Origin: an uncultured Eubacteriales bacterium
GTDB taxonomy: Bacteria > Bacillota > Clostridia > Oscillospirales > CAG-272
Reading direction: 5' to 3'
DNA length: 11,822 bases
Assembly: GCA_900550625.1 (NCBI GenBank)
Contig: URSW01000033.1
Location: forward strand, 1-11,822
Below, piece by piece: positions 6,373 through 11,822 of this stretch; position 1 is the first letter of the stretch, and the number at the start of each line of letters is the position of its first letter. The translations under genes were made by a program, and so were the position numbers. The notes beneath the pieces were generated by a model. That model made no database searches and was not told the origin of the DNA. It was given only the letters and a program-made list of their open reading frames with translations.

Positions 6373-7878
6373 TTATTCTCCGGCGTGAGCGATTCCGAGT
6401 ATTCTGAGCTCGGTTTCGTTGATTCCGACACCGCGGAGCATGAGCCTGTTACCGCGGAGCGCTTCGATCGAGTTTATGCCCATGCCGCCCATCAGCTCCT
6501 TGATCTCGTGATTCCATGCGGTGAGCAGATTGCAGAGCCGCTCGGCTCCGATCTCGGGATTCAGTCTCTTCACGAGGTCGGGACGCTGCGTGGCGATTCC
6601 CCAATTGCATCTGCCCGTCTGGCAGGTGCGGCAGAGGTGGCAGCCGAGCGCGAGAAGCGCTCCCGTTGCGATGTATACGGCGTCTGCGCCGAGCGCGATC
6701 GCCTTTACCACGTCGGCGGAGGAGCGTATGCTGCCCCCGACAACGATCGACACGTTTCCGCGTATGCCCTCGTCCCTGAGGCGGGAATCGACCGCCGCCA
6801 GTGCAAGCTCCACGGGGATTCCAACATTGTCTCGTATTCTCGTGGGTGCGGCGCCCGTTCCGCCTCGGAAGCCGTCGATCGCAATGATGTCCGCGCCGCT
6901 GCGCGCGATTCCCGATGCGATCGCCGCGATATTATTCACCGCCGCAACCTTGACAATCACGGGCTTTTTGTATTCGGTTGCTTCCTTGAGCGAGAACACA
7001 AGCTGTCTGAGGTCCTCGATCGAATATATATCGTGGTGAGGCGCGGGGCTTATCGCATCCGAGCCCTCGGGGATCATTCTCGTTTTGGACACGTCGGGAC
7101 CTACCTTTGCGCCCGGCAGATGTCCGCCGATTCCGGGCTTTGCGCCCTGACCCATTTTGATCTCGATCGCCGCGCCCGCCTCGAGGTAGTCGCGGTACAC
7201 GCCGAAGCGTCCGGAGGCGACCTGTACGATCGTGTGGTCTCCGTAGCGGTAGAAATCCTCATGAAGTCCGCCCTCGCCCGTATTGTAGAAGGTGCCCATT
7301 TTCTCCGCCGCGCGTGCAAGACTTGCGTGTGCGTTATAGCTGATCGAGCCGTAGGACATCGCGGAAAACATTATCGGCAGCTCAAGCTCGAGCTGCGGCG
7401 GAAGCGTATTGACAAGGTGTCCGGAGGCGTCGCGCTGTATGTTCTCCGGCTTCGCGCCGAGGAACACTCTCGTTTCCATAGGCTCGCGGAGCGGGTCTAT
7501 CGGGGGATTTGTAACCTGGGATGCGTTGATCAGTATCTTGTCCCAATACACCGGCAGCGGTGCGGGATTTCCCATGGACGAAAGGAGAACTCCTCCGCTC
7601 TGTGCCTGAAGATACACCTCTTTCATGAGCTGCGAGCTCCAGTTTGCGTTTTCGCGGAAGGTGTTTGTGCTTTTCTCGATCTTCAGCGCGCGGCTCGGGC
7701 AAAGCGAAACGCATCTTTGGCAATCGACGCACTTCGAGCTGTCGCTTATCATTACCCCGCCCTCGGCATCAAAGGAATGAACCTCGTTCGCGCACTGCCT
7801 CTCGCAGACGCGGCAGGCGATGCACCTGTTCTGATCGCGGACGACCTCAAATTCCGGATATATGTAATTTACACCCAC
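6373..7878 (-). CDS. gltB: Glutamate synthase FMN/Fe-S catalytic subunit (archaeal-type GltB domain with N-terminal ferredoxin)
   Basis: A 501-residue cytoplasmic enzyme that forms glutamate from 2-oxoglutarate and ammonia. The N-terminus (about 1-65) is a two-cluster ferredoxin domain: Cys19/22/25/29 and Cys50/53/56/60. The rest is the FMN-binding TIM-barrel synthase domain, with KMGQGAKPGIGGHLPG (241-256), GFRGGTGAAPTRI (336-348), GGSIRSSADVVKAIALGADA (381-400) and a C-terminal cysteine motif at Cys413/416/419/424 (GCHLCRTCQTGRCNWG). Start chosen as GTG at 7878: it lies 4 nt after the preceding stop, an AAGGGA ribosome site sits 9 nt upstream, and no ATG is nearby. The frame remains open upstream to 7947, but that part overlaps the amidotransferase gene. 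The amidotransferase and beta-helix domains, normally fused in bacterial GltB, are separate neighbouring genes. Confidence 0.95.
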   Translation of the reverse strand: MGVNYIYPEFEVVRDQNRCIACRVCERQCANEVHSFDAEGGVMISDSSKCVDCQRCVSLCPSRALKIEKSTNTFRENANWSSQLMKEVYLQAQSGGVLLSSMGNPAPLPVYWDKILINASQVTNPPIDPLREPMETRVFLGAKPENIQRDASGHLVNTLPPQLELELPIMFSAMSYGSISYNAHASLARAAEKMGTFYNTGEGGLHEDFYRYGDHTIVQVASGRFGVYRDYLEAGAAIEIKMGQGAKPGIGGHLPGAKVGPDVSKTRMIPEGSDAISPAPHHDIYSIEDLRQLVFSLKEATEYKKPVIVKVAAVNNIAAIASGIARSGADIIAIDGFRGGTGAAPTRIRDNVGIPVELALAAVDSRLRDEGIRGNVSIVVGGSIRSSADVVKAIALGADAVYIATGALLALGCHLCRTCQTGRCNWGIATQRPDLVKRLNPEIGAERLCNLLTAWNHEIKELMGGMGINSIEALRGNRLMLRGVGINETELRILGIAHAGE

Positions 7879-7882
7879 GGTA

Positions 7883-8971
7883 TCACTTCCCTTCAAGCTC
7901 GACGATAACCGCCTCGCCGCCCTTCGGCGACCAGATCCGGTCAACATCCGGTTCCATCATTCTGATTGCGCATTCCTCGCTTGCGAAATACGTCGTCTTT
8001 CCCTTTTCGGCGGCGACCATCGAACGCAGCTTCAGACGGTCGTTGAGCGCAAGCATTCCGCCCTCGTATCCGACGAGGATCGAAAAGGGACCCGTAATGA
8101 GCAGGCTCGAATACTGACATCTGAGGTACTCAAGCTCGCGCCGTCTCGCTTCGTCCTGCTTCTCGATCGTGCTCCAGAACGGCGCGGCGACGATCGTCGA
8201 TGCCTCCGCCGGAGTGAAGCCCTTCCTTCTTATAAGGTAATCGAAAATGTACGCGATGACCTCCGTATCGGTGAGAAGGCTGCACTTGTATCCGTACATT
8301 TCTATAAATCTGCGGTTCGCGTCGTAGGAGGATATCTCGCCGTTATGCACAACCGAATAATCGAGCAGCGAAAACGGATGCGCGCCGCCCCCCCAGCCGG
8401 GGGTATTCGTCGGATATCTTCCGTGGGCGGTCCAGCTGTAGCCCTCATACTCGTCGAGGCGGTAGTATTCGCCGACATCCTCGGGAAATCCGACTGCCTT
8501 GAATACACCCATGTTTTTGCCGCATGAGAATATGTAGCTTCCCTTGAATTCGGTATTTATTTTTATCACCGCGCGAGCAACGTACTCCTTCTCGTCAAGC
8601 TGACTGTCGGCAAGTCTGTTGTGATGCGGCGCGACGAAATAACGCCATATCAGCGGCTCGTTCGTTATTTTCGGGGATTTTCTTATCGGAATACGCGAAA
8701 GGTTCACGACTTCGAACATTTTATCGAGGTATCTCTCGGTCTCCTCGCGGCAGCTCATGCCGTCGTAAAAAACGTGAAACGCATAGAGATCCTTGTACTG
8801 CGGATATATTCCGTAGCCCGCAAAGCCTCCGCCGAGTCCGTTCGAGCGGTCGTGCATCGTCGTCATCGAGCGGACGATCGTATCTCCGCAGATATTTCTG
8901 CCGTCGCGTGCGAACACTCCCGCGATCGCGCATCCCGACGGTATACGTACTTCTCCTTCTCTCTTCAGCAT
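7883..8971 (-). CDS. Glutamate synthase glutaminase subunit (class II glutamine amidotransferase)
   Basis: A 362-residue stand-alone version of the N-terminal amidotransferase domain of GltB. It hydrolyses glutamine and supplies ammonia to the FMN subunit. The expected class II residues are visible: Cys14 (SGCAIAGVF), HGRYPTN (183-189), NGE (210-212) and TDTE (234-237). Cys14 must be N-terminal to act as nucleophile, so a 13-residue propeptide is presumably removed, as in other GltB proteins. Start at ATG 8971 is favoured by an AAAGGA site about 9 nt upstream. The two ATGs at 9016 and 9013 have no ribosome site, and the open frame beyond them runs through the promoter and leader terminator. 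First gene of the operon; its leader carries the promoter at 9134-9162 and the terminator at 9063-9118. Confidence 0.94.
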   Translation of the reverse strand: MLKREGEVRIPSGCAIAGVFARDGRNICGDTIVRSMTTMHDRSNGLGGGFAGYGIYPQYKDLYAFHVFYDGMSCREETERYLDKMFEVVNLSRIPIRKSPKITNEPLIWRYFVAPHHNRLADSQLDEKEYVARAVIKINTEFKGSYIFSCGKNMGVFKAVGFPEDVGEYYRLDEYEGYSWTAHGRYPTNTPGWGGGAHPFSLLDYSVVHNGEISSYDANRRFIEMYGYKCSLLTDTEVIAYIFDYLIRRKGFTPAEASTIVAAPFWSTIEKQDEARRRELEYLRCQYSSLLITGPFSILVGYEGGMLALNDRLKLRSMVAAEKGKTTYFASEECAIRMMEPDVDRIWSPKGGEAVIVELEGK

Positions 8972-9005
8972 ATCGCTCTTTCCTTTCAGTCTGTCGTCCT
9001 TTTTG

Positions 9006-9055
9006 CCGTGCATCATCAAAGCGCGCCGCTCGGTGTGTTTTGTATCCGGGCACGG
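9006..9055 (-). other. Possible leader stem flanking the unused ATG pair of the GOGAT operon
   Basis: After the leader terminator the minus-strand RNA has CCGTGC (9055-9050) complementary to GCACGG (9011-9006), which would fold a 38-nt loop containing the ATG pair at 9016/9013. It is GC-rich but short. No riboswitch class was recognised here. Confidence 0.3.
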
Positions 9056-9062
9056 TTTTAAT

Positions 9063-9118
9063 AAAAAAGAAAAAGCGCCCGTCACGAAGCCGAGGTTTTG
9101 CCCTCCGCCTGACGAACG
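9063..9118 (-). terminator. Leader terminator (attenuator) of the GOGAT operon
   Basis: Minus-strand RNA from 9118 folds as CGUUCGUC (9118-9111) with GACGGGCG (9083-9076). Inside that is a second stem, AGGC-G-GAGG with CCUC-G-GCUU, closing a GCAAAA loop. A CGU bulge joins the two. A T-rich tract (TTTTTCTTTTTT, 9074-9063) follows at once. It lies about 10 nt after the predicted start and about 90 nt before the first gene, so it would end most transcripts unless countered. That is the layout of an attenuated leader. Stem and T-tract are seen directly; antitermination by the ANTAR protein is inference. Confidence 0.75.
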
Positions 9119-9133
9119 TCTTTGTTCCTTGAC

Positions 9134-9162
9134 ATTATATAGCACATTTGCGGGAATGTCAA
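9134..9162 (-). promoter_or_regulatory. Consensus sigma-A promoter of the GOGAT operon
   Basis: Perfect TTGACA (9162-9157) and perfect TATAAT (9139-9134) with a 17-nt spacer on the minus strand. The predicted start is near 9127. A promoter this strong in front of a terminator fits control after initiation rather than by an activator. Confidence 0.92.
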
Positions 9163-9192
9163 GAGAAAAATGCAAGTTGGACAGACAAATCC

Positions 9193-9212
9193 TGCAAATT
9201 GCAACATTTGCA
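9193..9212. repeat. Inverted repeat in the divergent control region
   Basis: TGCAAAT (9193-9199) and ATTTGCA (9206-9212) are inverse copies with a 6-bp spacer, lying between the two divergent -35 boxes in AT-rich DNA. ACATTTGC occurs at 9144-9151 and 9204-9211, and GGACAGA at 9179-9185 and 9244-9250. They could be operator half-sites for a DNA-binding nitrogen regulator; no known operator consensus was recognised. Short repeats in AT-rich DNA may also be chance. Confidence 0.35.
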
Positions 9213-9277
9213 CAAAAGAAAAGAGGGTAAAAGCTTCGTAATCGGACAGATTTTTTCGACAAAATTTCAAAAAGTGC

Positions 9278-9306
9278 TTGACACGGCGAAAAATGCGCGG
9301 TATAAT
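9278..9306 (+). promoter_or_regulatory. Consensus sigma-A promoter of glnN
   Basis: Perfect TTGACA (9278-9283) and perfect TATAAT (9301-9306) with a 17-nt spacer. The predicted start is near 9313, giving a leader of about 130 nt before the glnN ATG. It is divergent from the GOGAT promoter, with about 115 bp between the two -35 boxes. Confidence 0.93.
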
Positions 9307-9312
9307 ATCGCC

Positions 9313-9387
9313 ATGAAAACGGCAAAGGCGCCGCAGGATCATGGTTATCCCGCGGTGCCTTTTTGCTTTTCCGCAGCCCCTTTGTAA
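9313..9387 (+). other. Possible 24-codon leader ORF, leaderless, spanning the glnN attenuator
   Basis: An ATG falls exactly at the predicted transcription start (9313) and opens 24 codons (MKTAKAPQDHGYPAVPFCFS, then AAPL) to a TAA at 9387. The ORF covers the entire terminator stem and T-tract. If translated from the 5' end without a ribosome site, ribosomes would break the terminator. The codons are not rich in Gln or Glu. It could easily be chance: the frame is also open upstream of the promoter. Confidence 0.2.
9324..9369 (+). terminator. Leader terminator (attenuator) of glnN
   Basis: Positions 9324-9339 pair with 9347-9362: AAAGGC and GCCTTT outside, a G-U pair, CCGC with GCGG, one A-C mismatch (9335/9351), and GGAT with ATCC inside, closing a CATGGTT loop (9340-9346). 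The T-rich tract (TTTTTGCTTTT) overlaps the 3' arm. It is a strong intrinsic terminator placed about 11 nt after the predicted start and about 75 nt before glnN. As it stands between a consensus promoter and its gene, it most likely works as an attenuator. Confidence 0.82.
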
Positions 9388-9413
9388 GACGGGGGCAAAC
9401 ACGAAGAAAGGAA

Positions 9414-9434
9414 GCTCTCCGAAAAGAGCGAGGA
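9414..9434 (+). promoter_or_regulatory. glnN ribosome site with adjoining hairpin
   Basis: GCTCT (9414-9418) and AGAGC (9425-9429) form a five-pair hairpin with a CCGAAA loop directly before the AGGA ribosome site (9431-9434), which lies 7 nt upstream of the ATG at 9442. The hairpin leaves the ribosome site free. A second purine-rich stretch (AAAGGAAG, 9407-9413) precedes it. Confidence 0.5.
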
Positions 9435-9441
9435 TAAACCG

Positions 9442-11535
9442 ATGAGCACAGTAACCGAAATCTTCGGCAGCATGGTATTCAACGATCATGTCATGAAGGA
9501 GCGTCTACCCAAAGAGACCTACAAGGCAATGCAGAAAACGATCAGAGACGGTCGCCGCCTTGACATAAATGTGGCGACGGTCGTAGCCAACGCAATGAAG
9601 GATTGGGCAATCGAGAAGGGCGCCACCCACTTCACTCATTGGTTTCAGCCGATGACCGGCGTGACCGCAGAAAAGCACGACAGCTTTATTTCGCCCGCAG
9701 GCGACGGCCGCGTGATCATGGAATTCTCCGGCAAGGAGCTTGTCCGCGGCGAGCCGGACGCATCGTCCTTCCCCTCCGGCGGACTCCGCGCCACGTTCGA
9801 GGCGCGCGGATACACCGCATGGGACCCGACGTCCTACGCTTTCATAAAAGACAAGACCCTCTGCATTCCGACCGCGTTCTGCTCCTACGGCGGCGAGGCG
9901 CTTGATAAAAAGACTCCTCTGCTCCGCTCTATGGAGGCGATCAGCCGTCAGGCAGTGCGAGTTCTCCGCCTTTTCGGAAATGAGGATGTCACCTCGGTAA
10001 AGACGACCGTCGGCTCCGAGCAGGAATATTTCCTTATTGAAAAGGAGCTGTTCGACCGCCGTCCCGATCTCGTATACACCGGACGCACGCTTTTCGGCGC
10101 GAAGCCTCCGAAGGGTCAGGAGCTCGACGACCACTATTTCGGCTCGATCAAGCCCAAGGTAGCCGAATACATGGCTGACCTCGACGAAGAGCTTTGGAAG
10201 CTCGGCATATACTCAAAGACCGAGCACAACGAGGTCGCGCCTGCACAGCATGAGCTTGCGCCGATCTTCTCCACCACAAACATAGCGACGGATCACAACC
10301 AGCTCACGATGGAGGTCATGCAGAAGGTCGCAAAGCGTCACGGTCTTGCATGCCTGATTCACGAAAAGCCCTTCGCGGGGGTCAACGGCTCCGGAAAGCA
10401 CAACAACTGGTCGATCTCAACAAACACCGGAGTAAACCTGCTCGAGCCCGGCGACACTCCCCACGAGAACGCGCAGTTCCTTCTGTTCCTCGTCGCCGTG
10501 ATCAAGGCGGTCGATGATTATCAGGAGCTGCTCCGCGTATCCGTTGCGACTGCCGGAAACGATCACCGTCTCGGTGCGAACGAGGCGCCGCCCGCCGTCG
10601 TTTCGATGTTCGTCGGCGAAGAGCTTGAAGGAATCCTCGAGGCGATCGAGAAGGACGAGCCTTACGACACCAAGGAAAAGGATGTCATGAAGGTCGGCGT
10701 TCACGTTCTGCCGAGATTTGCGAAGGACACCACGGACCGCAACCGCACCTCCCCGTTCGCGTTCACCGGAAACAAGTTCGAATTCCGTATGCCCGGCTCG
10801 GCGCTGTCCATTTCCGGTCCCAACGTCATGCTGAACACCGCAGTCGCAGAGGAGCTCCGTCAGTTTGCGGACGAGCTTGAGGAAGCCGCGGACTTCAATT
10901 CGGCTCTGCACGAGCTTATAAAGAAAACGATACGCGAGCACAAGCGCATAATCTTCAACGGCAACGGATACGATGACGAATGGCTCGAGGAGGCGGCGCG
11001 CCGCGGACTTGCAAACCTCAGAACCACTCCCGACGCGCTCCCCGCGTTTATCTCCGAAAAGAGCGTTTCTCTCTTCCAAACTCACAAGGTATTCACGAAA
11101 GAGGAGATCGAGGCACGCTACGAAATTCTCCTTGAGAACTACTGCAAGGTGCTCAGCATTGAGGCAAACACGATGCTCGACATGGCGCGCCGCGAAATTC
11201 TTCCCGCAGCGTCCGAGTATTCGTCCTCGCTCGCATCCGCGGCAGTGACAAAGAAGACCATGAACCCCGCAGCAGCTGTCGGATATGAGGAAAAGACCTC
11301 GCTCCGCATTTCCGATCTTACCTCTGACATGCTCACAAAGGCTGAGGAGCTTGAGGATGAGCTCATGAAGGCTAAGAGCTGCGGCGACACGACCGAGGAA
11401 GCCGTGTACTTCAAGGATCACGTTCTCCCGGCGATGAACGCGCTCCGCATCGACGGAGACGCGCTCGAGACCGTAACCTCGCGCGAATATTGGCCCTATC
11501 CCACTTACGGCGAAATGCTCATAACGAGCTACTGA
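9442..11535 (+). CDS. glnN: Type III glutamine synthetase
   Basis: A 697-residue cytoplasmic GSIII (family length about 700) that makes glutamine from glutamate, ammonia and ATP. Diagnostic stretches are present: HFTHWFQPMTGVTAEKHDSF (63-82), GSEQEYFLIEKELF (191-204), the metal and substrate site VNGSGKHNNWS (314-324), AGNDHRLGANEAPPA (371-385) and NRTSPFAFTGNKFEFR (434-449), followed by SGPNVMLN. No key residue appears lost, unlike GlnA in this window, so it is probably the main glutamine synthetase here. It has its own consensus promoter and attenuator, is divergent from the GOGAT operon, and ends 6 nt before a terminator stem, so it is monocistronic unless read-through occurs. Confidence 0.98.
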   Translation: MSTVTEIFGSMVFNDHVMKERLPKETYKAMQKTIRDGRRLDINVATVVANAMKDWAIEKGATHFTHWFQPMTGVTAEKHDSFISPAGDGRVIMEFSGKELVRGEPDASSFPSGGLRATFEARGYTAWDPTSYAFIKDKTLCIPTAFCSYGGEALDKKTPLLRSMEAISRQAVRVLRLFGNEDVTSVKTTVGSEQEYFLIEKELFDRRPDLVYTGRTLFGAKPPKGQELDDHYFGSIKPKVAEYMADLDEELWKLGIYSKTEHNEVAPAQHELAPIFSTTNIATDHNQLTMEVMQKVAKRHGLACLIHEKPFAGVNGSGKHNNWSISTNTGVNLLEPGDTPHENAQFLLFLVAVIKAVDDYQELLRVSVATAGNDHRLGANEAPPAVVSMFVGEELEGILEAIEKDEPYDTKEKDVMKVGVHVLPRFAKDTTDRNRTSPFAFTGNKFEFRMPGSALSISGPNVMLNTAVAEELRQFADELEEAADFNSALHELIKKTIREHKRIIFNGNGYDDEWLEEAARRGLANLRTTPDALPAFISEKSVSLFQTHKVFTKEEIEARYEILLENYCKVLSIEANTMLDMARREILPAASEYSSSLASAAVTKKTMNPAAAVGYEEKTSLRISDLTSDMLTKAEELEDELMKAKSCGDTTEEAVYFKDHVLPAMNALRIDGDALETVTSREYWPYPTYGEMLITSY

Positions 11536-11540
11536 TAAAG

Positions 11541-11583
11541 TTTTTCTCTGCGGGAGAAAACCTCCGCAGAGAAAAAACGTTTT
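11541..11583 (+). terminator. Intrinsic terminator after glnN
   Basis: A 13-bp perfect stem (11541-11553 with 11564-11576), plus one G-U pair, closes a purine-rich loop. It starts 6 nt after the glnN stop. A short TTTT (11580-11583) follows on the plus strand; the outer five pairs are themselves T/A. Strong stem, modest T-run. Confidence 0.75.
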
Positions 11584-11584
11584 C

Positions 11585-11604
11585 CCGGCAGACGCTTCTG
11601 CCGG
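11585..11604. other. Perfect 8-bp hairpin between glnN terminator and T-box
   Basis: CCGGCAGA (11585-11592) and TCTGCCGG (11597-11604) enclose a CGCT loop. No T-tract follows, so it is not a terminator alone. It may reinforce the preceding stem, or lie in the promoter region of the T-box transcript. Confidence 0.5.
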
Positions 11605-11619
11605 CGATACAATTAAAAA

Positions 11620-11822
11620 GGCAATGACGGAGAGAAGTAACTGCGAAGGCTTCGGCAAAGCGAATACGGGACGGTGCAAGCCGTATCCGAAGCGCGCCGC
11701 GAATAACACTCCCGAGCTTCAATCCGAAATCCGGCGTAAAAATTCATTCCGGAGAGTAGGTGCGACGCGCTCCCCGCGTTACGGGGAAAGGCTTACGACG
11801 GACAGTGACGCACACCTCGCGG
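11620..11822 (+). ncRNA. T-box riboswitch leader (partial, 3' end beyond window), likely Asn-specific
   Basis: The order of conserved T-box elements is visible. GACGGAGAGAAGTAA (11626-11640) is the Stem I base with its AGTA loop motif. The distal stem GCTTCGG (11649-11655) pairs with CCGAAGC (11687-11693), carrying the AGCGAA bulge. TACGG with CCGTA closes an apical GACGGTGCAAG loop (GGTG motif). GAATAACACTCCCGAGCTTC (11701-11720) is the specifier-side strand, and AGTAGGTGCGACGCG then CGTTACGGGGAAAGG (11777-11791) are Stem II features. The specifier most likely is AAC at 11705-11707 (Asn), followed by a purine; the UAA reading one base earlier makes no sense. The T-box sequence and antiterminator are not reached. 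A weak -10 (TACAAT, 11608-11613) lies just upstream without a good -35. The downstream gene, probably asparagine synthetase or an asparagine-related gene, is off the window. Confidence 0.85.

Noticed and set aside
6385..7908. A 507-codon plus-strand open frame opposite the FMN subunit gene
   Set aside because: It lies wholly antisense to a gene with clear domain motifs, encodes no recognisable motif, and has no ribosome site; long antisense frames are common in this codon usage.
8972..9325. N-terminal extension of the glutaminase subunit up to an ATG at 9325
   Set aside because: The extension would cover the promoter, the predicted start and the leader terminator; the ATG at 8971 has a good ribosome site.
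9313..9362. Canonical ANTAR dual hairpins with A1/G4 hexaloops in the glnN leader
   Set aside because: Only one hairpin fits between start and T-tract. Its loop is seven bases (CATGGTT); it contains ATGGTT with A1 and G4, but the flanking C-A cannot pair. The GOGAT leader loop (GCAAAA) does not match either.
10417..11709. A 430-codon minus-strand open frame opposite glnN, running into the T-box region
   Set aside because: It is antisense to glnN, rich in Arg, Leu and Val without domain signatures, and overlaps the terminator and T-box structures.
11620..11822. RNase P RNA or tmRNA as an alternative for the structured region after glnN
   Set aside because: The conserved GAGGAAAGTCC-type core of RNase P RNA and the tmRNA termini are absent, while the order of T-box elements is present.

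Overview
The window reads as a chromosomal segment from a fairly GC-rich member of the Clostridia (Firmicutes), probably an anaerobic gut or rumen type. The reasons are strong Gram-positive Shine-Dalgarno sites (AAAGGAG-like), textbook sigma-A promoters, a T-box leader, a type III glutamine synthetase (GlnN), an ANTAR-domain regulator, and a glutamate synthase split into separate domain proteins. No mobile element, CRISPR array, rRNA or tRNA gene was seen.

Layout. At the left edge (1-124, minus) is the first part of a lipoprotein gene with its own promoter (167-195). A 34-bp perfect palindrome (235-268) separates it from a long minus-strand gene series running from about 9127 down to 340. In transcription order this series is: glutaminase-type amidotransferase subunit of GOGAT (8971-7883), FMN/Fe-S glutamate synthase subunit (7878-6373), four-cluster ferredoxin (6343-5909), FAD/NAD oxidoreductase (5904-4657), GXGXG beta-helix subunit (4655-3933), a short type I glutamine synthetase-like GlnA (3884-2682), an ANTAR regulator with a degenerate receiver (2589-2008), and pyrG (1944-340). 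The first five genes are only 1 to 29 nt apart. On the plus strand glnN (9442-11535) is transcribed divergently, followed by a terminator and then by most of a T-box riboswitch (about 11620 to the window end) whose gene lies outside.

How the genes work together. The amidotransferase releases ammonia from glutamine. The FMN/Fe-S subunit uses it to reductively aminate 2-oxoglutarate. The FAD protein and the ferredoxin probably carry the electrons. GlnN (and perhaps GlnA) makes the glutamine. PyrG is a glutamine consumer. The T-box specifier reads best as AAC (Asn), so the next gene may concern asparagine. The whole window is therefore an ammonium, glutamine and glutamate assimilation island.

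Most notable points. (1) The divergent glnN and GOGAT operons each have a near-perfect consensus promoter followed, about 10 nt after the predicted start, by a strong intrinsic terminator. Both leaders look like attenuators, and an ANTAR protein, a family of RNA-binding antiterminators, is encoded in the same operon. (2) GlnA keeps the metal-binding residues but has Lys at the catalytic flap Glu position and His at a conserved ATP-site Arg. (3) The ANTAR receiver lacks the phosphorylatable Asp. (4) A 24-codon ORF starts at the predicted glnN transcription start and runs through its leader terminator.
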